DNA of 64,000 nt from CAIQPV01 sp964480365 (lineage in GTDB: Bacteria > Pseudomonadota > Gammaproteobacteria > Burkholderiales > Gallionellaceae): assembly GCA_964480365.1 (NCBI GenBank), contig CAYZPM010000015.1:14418-78417 (forward strand), written 5' to 3'. The position numbers and the translations under genes are program-made. Positions 58,497-64,000 of this stretch are shown one piece after another (within the stretch, counting starts at the first letter, position 1; each line of letters opens with the position of its first letter). The notes under the pieces are model-generated. The model had not been told where the DNA came from, did not search any database, and was given only the letters and a program-made list of their open reading frames with translations.

Positions 58497-59264
58497 CTAC
58501 AGCTTGGCTTCCTCACCTGTCTTGTCTTTGCCGCGCCTTCGCCATTCAAGCAGCCCCATCACATAACCCGACAGGCAATAGCCAAGGAACAACAGGAACA
58601 GGATGCTGGGCGGGTCAACCGAGATGAAAATAAAAAACAAAGCAAACAGGAAAATCACGATGAAGGGTACGCTCTTCCGCATGTTGATCGACTTGAAGCT
58701 GTAATACTTCAAGTTGCTCACCATGGTAATACCCGCGAAGGTGGTCAATGCACAGGCATACCAGCGCACTTCCTCCCCAGTGAAATGGTTATCCAGCATC
58801 ACCCATACGAAGCTCGCCACCAGCGCAGCAGCGGCAGGACTAGGCAAGCCTTGAAAATTATTTTTATCAATGACTTCGATGTTGGTGTTGAAACGCGCCA
58901 AGCGCAGGGCGGTGCCAGCACAATATATGAAGGCGGCGAACCAGCCCCATTTGCCTAACCCCTTCAACGCCCATTCGTAAGCAATCAACGAGGGGGCAAC
59001 ACCGAACGATACCATGTCGGACAGGCTGTCGTATTCCGCTCCGAATTCGCTCTGGGTGTGGGTCAGGCGCGCCACTCGTCCATCCAGACCATCCAGCACC
59101 ATAGCAATAAAAATTGCCACAGAAGCATATTCAAACTTGTTATTCATCGCCTGTACGATGGCGTAGAAACCGGCGAACAGCGCCGCCGTAGTAAACAGGT
59201 TGGGTAGCAGGTAGATGCCGCGCCTGCGCAAGTCCATCGGTTTGCGAGTATTTAGTTCGGGCAT
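58497..59264 (-). CDS. pssA: CDP-diacylglycerol-serine O-phosphatidyltransferase
   Basis: 255 residues with several membrane segments. The CDP-alcohol phosphotransferase motif is LDGLDGRVARLTHTQSEFGAEYDSLSDM (D-G-x2-A-R-x8-G-x3-D-x3-D). It makes phosphatidylserine from CDP-diacylglycerol (family knowledge). It follows psd on the same strand at 12 bases, giving a phosphatidylethanolamine pair downstream of ilv genes. Confidence 0.95.
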   Translation of the reverse strand: MPELNTRKPMDLRRRGIYLLPNLFTTAALFAGFYAIVQAMNNKFEYASVAIFIAMVLDGLDGRVARLTHTQSEFGAEYDSLSDMVSFGVAPSLIAYEWALKGLGKWGWFAAFIYCAGTALRLARFNTNIEVIDKNNFQGLPSPAAAALVASFVWVMLDNHFTGEEVRWYACALTTFAGITMVSNLKYYSFKSINMRKSVPFIVIFLFALFFIFISVDPPSILFLLFLGYCLSGYVMGLLEWRRRGKDKTGEEAKL

Positions 59265-59276
59265 GGCTATGGCTTG

Positions 59277-59915
59277 CTAAAGTTCCGCTAGGATAGTGGT
59301 CGTGGCGGACACTTTATCACCAATGGCAACTTTTACGGTAGCCGTCAGCGGCAGATACACGTCGACGCGCGAACCGAAACGGATGAAACCGTAGCGCTGG
59401 CCGCGCTTAAGTTGGTCGCCTGCCTTCACATAGCACAGGATACGGCGCGCGATCAGCCCGGCCACCTGCACGCTGGTGACATCCTGCCCATCGACTGTTT
59501 TTAGCCATACGGCGTTACGTTCGTTTTCTGTCGAAGCCTTGTCCAGATCGGCATTGACGAACTTGCCGGGGTTGTACCAGACCTGCTGCACCGCACCGTC
59601 CACCGGGCTGCGGTTGGAATGCACGTTGAACACATTCATGAACACGCTGACCTTGATGGCGTCGCGCTGCAAATATTCGTCGCGAGTGCGCTCGACCTTG
59701 ACGATGCGTCCATCAGCCGGAGACAGCACCGCACCTGCCTGCTGTGGAATCTCGCGCGCAGGATCGCGAAAGAATTGCAATACGAACAACGCGATGATCC
59801 ATGTCAGGATAGCCAGGATGGAGCCGCCGAAAATAGTGGCAACAAACGCGATAATGATTGAACCGGCCAGAAACGGCCAACCCTCGCGGGCGATGATGGG
59901 GTGGGGATAATTCAT
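59277..59915 (-). CDS. psd: Phosphatidylserine decarboxylase, short type
   Basis: 212 residues, shorter than the E. coli type and typical of the Psd-related family in many betaproteobacteria. Features include N-terminal HPIIAREGWPFLAGS, a membrane segment near 20-45, VLSPADGRIVKVE, SVFMNVFNVHSNRSPVDG and the C-terminal RFGSRVDVYLP, in which the Gly-Ser bond is the autocleavage site (family knowledge). It decarboxylates phosphatidylserine to phosphatidylethanolamine. It lies between ilvC and pssA, with a heptamer-type repeat (copy C) upstream. Confidence 0.94.
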   Translation of the reverse strand: MNYPHPIIAREGWPFLAGSIIIAFVATIFGGSILAILTWIIALFVLQFFRDPAREIPQQAGAVLSPADGRIVKVERTRDEYLQRDAIKVSVFMNVFNVHSNRSPVDGAVQQVWYNPGKFVNADLDKASTENERNAVWLKTVDGQDVTSVQVAGLIARRILCYVKAGDQLKRGQRYGFIRFGSRVDVYLPLTATVKVAIGDKVSATTTILAEL

Positions 59916-59920
59916 AAAGG

Positions 59921-60036
59921 CAGTTGGTAGACGTAAGACGTAAGTTGGAAGTTTGAGGCGTAAACGGTAGCTGATGACGCAAGTTGCCGGTCGGGTTTGA
60001 CCTCAACTAACAACTTACGTCTTCCAACTTACGTCT
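59921..60036. repeat. Heptamer-repeat inverted element, copy C (ilvC-psd gap)
   Basis: AGACGTAAGTTGGAAG (59936-59951) is exactly inverted as CTTCCAACTTACGTCT (60021-60036). Left units AGTTGGT, AGACGTA, AGACGTA, AGTTGGA, AGTTTGA follow the 7-bp periodicity. The right arm reaches into the ilvC stop codon. Confidence 0.8.
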
Positions 60037-61051
60037 AGTTCTTGCTCTGATCCACCAGCTTGTTTTTGCCGATCCACGGCATCATGGCGCGCAACTGTCC
60101 GCCCACGACCTCAATCGGATGCTCGGCGTTCAGACGACGGCGCGCGGTCATTTCCGGATAGTTGGTGCGTCCTTCCAGAATGAACTGTTTGGCGTAAGAA
60201 CCGTTCTGGATATTTTTCAGGCATTCCTTCATCGCGGCGCGAGCTTCATCGCCAATCACACGATGGCCCGTTACATACTCACCGTATTCCGCGTTGTTGG
60301 AAATCGAATAGTTCATGTTGGCGATGCCGCCTTCGTACATCAGATCCACGATCAGCTTGAGTTCGTGCAGGCATTCGAAATAAGCCATTTCCGGCGCGTA
60401 GCCCGCTTCGGTCAGGGTCTCGAAACCGGCTTTCACCAGCTCCACTGCGCCACCGCACAGCACGGCTTGTTCGCCGAACAGATCGGTCTCGGTTTCTTCG
60501 CGGAAGTTGGTTTCGATCACGCCGCCCTTGGTGCCGCCATTGGCCGCGGCGTATGACAATGCAATGTCCTTGGCTTTGCCGGACTTATCCTGATATACCG
60601 CGATCAGCGTCGGCACGCCGCCGCCCTTGAGGTACTCGGAACGCACGGTGTGGCCGGGGCCTTTGGGCGCGATCATGATTACGTCCACGTCAGCAGGCGG
60701 CACGATCTGGTTGTAATGGATATTGAAGCCATGCGCGAAGGCCAATGCGGCGCCAGATTTCAGGTTCATTTCCACGTCGGCGTGATATACCTTAGGTGTG
60801 GACTCGTCCGGCAGCAGTATCATCACCACATCGGCATTTTTCACCGCATCGGCAATCTCGGCAACTTTGTGGCCAGCGGCCTCGGCCTTGGCCCAGGAAG
60901 CACCGCCCTTGCGTAGCGCAACCGTCACATTAACGCCTGATTCTTTCAGGTTCTGGGCGTGGGCATGGCCTTGTGAGCCGTAGCCGATGATGGTTACTTG
61001 CCTGCCCTTGATCAGGGACAGGTCTGCGTCTTTGTCGTAATAAACTTTCAT
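60035..61051 (-). CDS. ilvC: Ketol-acid reductoisomerase (class I)
   Basis: 338 residues. NADPH-binding GYGSQGHAHAQNLKESGVNV, then APKGPGHTVRSEY and ETNFREETETDLFGEQAVLCGG with the metal ligands, and the KARI signature ECLHELKLIVDLMYEGG. It catalyses the second step of Val/Ile/Leu synthesis (family knowledge). It follows ilvH, with repeat copy D between them. Confidence 0.97.
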   Translation of the reverse strand: MKVYYDKDADLSLIKGRQVTIIGYGSQGHAHAQNLKESGVNVTVALRKGGASWAKAEAAGHKVAEIADAVKNADVVMILLPDESTPKVYHADVEMNLKSGAALAFAHGFNIHYNQIVPPADVDVIMIAPKGPGHTVRSEYLKGGGVPTLIAVYQDKSGKAKDIALSYAAANGGTKGGVIETNFREETETDLFGEQAVLCGGAVELVKAGFETLTEAGYAPEMAYFECLHELKLIVDLMYEGGIANMNYSISNNAEYGEYVTGHRVIGDEARAAMKECLKNIQNGSYAKQFILEGRTNYPEMTARRRLNAEHPIEVVGGQLRAMMPWIGKNKLVDQSKN

Positions 61052-61078
61052 GTTGGCCTCTTAAATAAATAAAAATAT

Positions 61079-61178
61079 AGTTGGTAGTTGATAGTCGGAA
61101 GTTGATAGTTTGGTTTTGTCCGCTACGCGGATTTTGATTTAACTAATAACTTACGTCTTACGTCTGCCTTCAACTGCC
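61079..61178. repeat. Heptamer-repeat inverted element, copy D (ilvH-ilvC gap)
   Basis: Units AGTTGGT, AGTTGAT, AGTCGGA, AGTTGAT, AGTTTGG lead to a CCGCTACGCGG core, then AACTAATAACTTACGTCTTACG. Arms are imperfectly inverted. Same family and orientation as copies A-C. Confidence 0.75.
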
Positions 61179-61179
61179 T

Positions 61180-61671
61180 TTACAACTTCAAAACTCGATC
61201 GCCGCGCCCGATGCCGGATGCGCCGGTGCGCACGGTTTCCAGTATCAGGCTGCGGTCTATGGCTTGCAGGAAACTGTCCAGCTTGGAACCGGTGCCGGTC
61301 AGTTCGATGGTGTAGGTCTTGTCAGAGACATCAATGATACGCCCACGAAAAATGTCGGCCATGCGCTTCATCTCTTCACGCACCGCGCCCACCGCACGCA
61401 CTTTCACCAGCATCAACTCGCGTTCCAGATGTTCGCCTTCAGTCAGATCCATTACAGCAACGACATCGACCAACTTGTTGAGCTGTTTGTTGATCTGCTC
61501 GATCACATCGTCGGAACCGCTGGTGACGATGGTCATGCGCGACATGGTCAGATCTTCGGTCGGTGCCACGGTAAGCGACTCGATGTTGTAGCCGCGCGCA
61601 GAAAATAGCCCGGCTACGCGCGACAGCGCACCGGCCTCGTTTTCCATCAGCAGGGAAATAATGTGCCGCAT
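61180..61671 (-). CDS. ilvH: Acetolactate synthase small subunit
   Basis: 163 residues. An N-terminal ACT domain (RHIISLLMENEAGALSRVAGLFSARGYNIESLTVAPTED) and the C-terminal ALS small-subunit domain are complete. It regulates the large subunit by valine feedback (family knowledge). Its start is one base after the ilvB stop. Confidence 0.96.
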   Translation of the reverse strand: MRHIISLLMENEAGALSRVAGLFSARGYNIESLTVAPTEDLTMSRMTIVTSGSDDVIEQINKQLNKLVDVVAVMDLTEGEHLERELMLVKVRAVGAVREEMKRMADIFRGRIIDVSDKTYTIELTGTGSKLDSFLQAIDRSLILETVRTGASGIGRGDRVLKL

Positions 61672-61672
61672 C

Positions 61673-63379
61673 TTACAATTCCTCCGCCAATATCACTTCG
61701 GACAAACCCTTGCCACCGGGTACCATGGGGAACACGTTCTCGGTCTGGTCGGTACGAAAATCCATGAACACCAGATCATGTTTGCGCGCAAAGGCTTCTT
61801 TCAGCGCCGGTTCGACGTCCGATGGCTTGTCGATGCGCATGCCGATATGTCCGTAGGCTTCTGCCAGCTTCACAAAATCGGGCAGCGCGTCCATATAGGA
61901 TTCGGAATAACGGTTGCCGTGGAAGAACTCCTGCCACTGCCGCACCATGCCCAGATAGCGGTTGTTCAACGCCACCACCTTGATCGGCAGGCGGAACTGT
62001 TTACAGGTTGAAAGTTCCTGGATGTTCATCTGAATGCTGCCCTCGCCGGTCACACAGGCAACGGTCGCATCAGGATGTGCCATCTGCACTCCCATCGCGG
62101 CAGGCAAGCCGAAGCCCATGGTGCCCAGCCCGCCGGAATTAATCCAGCGGCGCGGCTGATCGAACTTGTAATACTGCGCCGTCCACATCTGATGCTGACC
62201 GACATCAGAGGTAATGAAAGCATCGCCGCCGGTGATTTCATACAATTTTTCGATCACGAACTGCGGCTTGATAACTTCATCCGAATTTTTATAAACCAGG
62301 CAACGCTTGCCGCGCCACTCCTCGATTTGCGCCCACCATGATGCCAGCGCCGGTTGATCCCGCTGCTGCTTGCTGCTATGCAACACCGCCAGCAGATCGC
62401 CCAGCACATGCGCCACATCACCGACGATGGGCACATCTACTTTCACCCGTTTGGAAATGGAGGAAGGATCGATGTCGATATGGATGATCTTGCGTTTTTC
62501 CTGATTGAAGTGATTCACGTTGCCGATCACGCGGTCATCGAAGCGTGCGCCCACGGCCAGCAGCACGTCGCAATGCTGCATCGCCATATTGGCTTCCAGC
62601 GTGCCGTGCATACCCAACATGCCGAGCGATTGTTTGTCCGTCGCCGGATAGCCACCCAAACCCATCAGAGTGTTGGTAATAGGAAAGCCCAGCAGCCGTA
62701 CCAGTTCGATCAATTGCCTGGAAGAATCGGACAGGATCACCCCGCCACCGGCGTAAACCATGGGGCGCTTGGCATCCAGCAATAACTGAGCGGCCTGCTT
62801 AATCTGCCCAACCTCGCCATGCTGCGCAGGATGGTAGGAGCGCACACTCACCGATGACGGATAGCTGAACACTGCCTTCTGGTTCGACACATCCTTGGGA
62901 ATATCCACCAACACCGGGCCGGGACGCCCACTCCGGGCTAAATAAAAAGCCTTTTTGATGGTGTTCGCTATTTCATTAACGTCCTTGACCAGGAAATTAT
63001 GCTTCACGCAAGGCCGCGTAATACCAACAGCATCTACCTCCTGAAAAGCATCTTCACCGATGGCGAACGTCGGTACCTGGCCGCTGATAATCACCAAGGG
63101 AATAGAATCCAGATAGGCCGTGGCAATCCCGGTGACCGCATTGGTCACGCCGGGGCCGGAGGTCACCAAAGCCACTCCCACCTTATCGGTGGAACGCGCA
63201 TAACCGTCGGCGGCGTGTACCGCCGCCTGTTCATGGCGCACCAGGATGTGTTTAATCTTGTCCTGGTTGAACAGTGCGTCATAAATAAACAACACGGCCC
63301 CGCCGGGATAGCCGAATACGTGCTCGACCCCCTCCTCCTGCAAACACCTGATGGCTATTTCCGCGCCGTTCAGTTCCAT
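61673..63379 (-). CDS. ilvB: Acetolactate synthase large subunit
   Basis: 568 residues. The TPP enzyme has the N-terminal GYPGGAVLFIYDAL, the catalytic Glu in RHEQAAVHAADGYAR, FAD-region motifs and the TPP site VTGEGSIQMNIQELSTCKQF. It condenses two pyruvates (or pyruvate and 2-oxobutyrate) in the branched-chain amino acid pathway (family knowledge). First gene of the ilvB-ilvH-ilvC-psd-pssA run. Divergent from the sigma factor at 63549. Confidence 0.97.
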   Translation of the reverse strand: MELNGAEIAIRCLQEEGVEHVFGYPGGAVLFIYDALFNQDKIKHILVRHEQAAVHAADGYARSTDKVGVALVTSGPGVTNAVTGIATAYLDSIPLVIISGQVPTFAIGEDAFQEVDAVGITRPCVKHNFLVKDVNEIANTIKKAFYLARSGRPGPVLVDIPKDVSNQKAVFSYPSSVSVRSYHPAQHGEVGQIKQAAQLLLDAKRPMVYAGGGVILSDSSRQLIELVRLLGFPITNTLMGLGGYPATDKQSLGMLGMHGTLEANMAMQHCDVLLAVGARFDDRVIGNVNHFNQEKRKIIHIDIDPSSISKRVKVDVPIVGDVAHVLGDLLAVLHSSKQQRDQPALASWWAQIEEWRGKRCLVYKNSDEVIKPQFVIEKLYEITGGDAFITSDVGQHQMWTAQYYKFDQPRRWINSGGLGTMGFGLPAAMGVQMAHPDATVACVTGEGSIQMNIQELSTCKQFRLPIKVVALNNRYLGMVRQWQEFFHGNRYSESYMDALPDFVKLAEAYGHIGMRIDKPSDVEPALKEAFARKHDLVFMDFRTDQTENVFPMVPGGKGLSEVILAEEL

Positions 63380-63548
63380 GCCAGACTACCCTTCCATATT
63401 CAAGCAACTAATTTTCAAAATAGCCCTGTAAGATAAAGCTTGGGCGCACTTTGGTCAACCCCCAGCCCGCTATAAGAATTGTCCGACCATACCATTAGTG
63501 CCGTAATTTGATAGTATTCACTGTTTATTAATTTTGGAGTAAAGCAAA

Positions 63549-64000
63549 CTGGCCAGCCACGACGAACTTTCCAGATTTTTCGCCGAATCCGAGCGCCGCG
63601 CCTATAAACAAGCGCTGTTCGCGGTGCGGGACGAACATGCAGCGCTGGACATTGTGCAGGATGCCATGCTCAAACTCGCGGATAAGTATGCGGGAAATCC
63701 AACGGAGGAATTGCCGCTTGTGTTTCAGCGCATCCTGCAAAATACTATCCGCGACCATTACCGCAGGCAGAAGGTGCGCTCTGCGTGGACGACCCTGTTT
63801 TCATCGTTATCACCGCATCACGAAGAAGAGGAGTACGACCCGCTGGACACCCTGCAGGACAAGGACAATAATAGTCAGGCGCCTGCCCCTGACGCCTCCT
63901 TGGAGCAGTCGCAAGTCATTGCCCTGATTGAAGAAGCTCTAATTAATTTACCGGCACGTCAACGCGAAGCCTTCCTGCTGCGTTATTGGGAAGACATGGA
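63549..64000 (+). CDS. RNA polymerase sigma factor, CTG start (partial)
   Basis: 150 codons from CTG 63549, open at the window end. The product starts LASHDELSRFFAESERRAYKQALFAVRDEHAALDIVQDAMLKLADKYAGNP, with sigma region 2 (DIVQDAMLKLADKY and FQRILQNTIRDHYRRQKV) and an incipient region 4 (LPARQREAFLLRYWEDM). In relatives the protein begins M-A-S-x-x-E-L-S-R at this point (family knowledge), so CTG fits the initiator. GGAG lies 9 bases upstream. A TAA precedes the CTG by two codons, so no earlier start exists, and the next ATG is deep in region 2. Confidence 0.85.
   Translation, partial: MASHDELSRFFAESERRAYKQALFAVRDEHAALDIVQDAMLKLADKYAGNPTEELPLVFQRILQNTIRDHYRRQKVRSAWTTLFSSLSPHHEEEEYDPLDTLQDKDNNSQAPAPDASLEQSQVIALIEEALINLPARQREAFLLRYWEDM

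Overview
The window looks like a chromosomal segment of a betaproteobacterium, most likely from the Nitrosomonadales/Gallionellaceae neighbourhood (inference). Support comes from the gene orders ilvB-ilvH-ilvC-psd-pssA and gcvT-gcvH-gcvPA-(tpx)-gcvPB, a bioF-bioH-bioC cluster, a CbbQ/CbbO pair of the kind found in RuBisCO-using autotrophs, CcoG, and many GGDEF/EAL, PilZ, HDOD and HD-GYP signalling proteins. No RuBisCO or iron-oxidation gene is present, so the taxonomic guess is moderate at best.

Layout. 1-2.5 kb: an HDOD protein cut by the window edge, dnaB and tRNA-Val(GAC). 2.59-10.57 kb: an integrative and mobilizable element in the 3' end of that tRNA. It carries a P4-type integrase, an AlpA regulator, small genes, a TraD-like mobilization protein, a two-hairpin oriT candidate, a MobA/MobL relaxase, three cargo genes, an XRE regulator behind an 18-bp palindrome, and an orphan RadC. 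Integrase arm-site repeats with identical 12-bp phasing occur at both ends. 11-22 kb: signalling and envelope genes (GGDEF-EAL, trxC, a hemerythrin-LuxR fusion, a Pro-Tyr repeat protein, a glycine-zipper lipoprotein, an ECF sigma factor, Hsp20, PilZ, HD-GYP). 22-31 kb: dacB, ppx and the glycine cleavage operon behind a tandem glycine riboswitch with a clear promoter and terminator. 31-43 kb: tRNA-Ser(CGA), mltF, serS, rarA, lolA, a three-gene insertion of little-known families (SWIM protein, DUF6978-like, DUF1828/1829-like), ftsK, a NarL-type regulator and a Sco protein. 43-50.5 kb: the biotin genes bioD, bioC, bioH, bioF and bioB, interrupted by repeat-rich DNA and by a small accessory block with a HigBA-type toxin-antitoxin pair. 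50.5-58.5 kb: comF, ccoG, a MocR-type regulator, cbbQ/cbbO and a broken MarR-type gene. 58.5-64 kb: pssA, psd, ilvC, ilvH, ilvB, and a divergent sigma factor that appears to start at CTG and runs off the window.

Most unusual are the repeats. Two different palindromic repeat types sit in frame inside essential or central genes (gcvPB, gcvT, rarA) and add peptide to the product; serS carries a separate AT-rich insertion of about 55 codons. A family of degenerate 7-bp tandem repeats, arranged as inverted arms around a small GC-rich core, fills four gene junctions of the gcv and ilv operons. Other candidates for a second look are the DUF6978/DUF1828 pair beside the SWIM gene, the hemerythrin-LuxR regulator, the CTG-started sigma factor and the RuBisCO-less cbbQO pair with a possible frameshift at the cbbO start.
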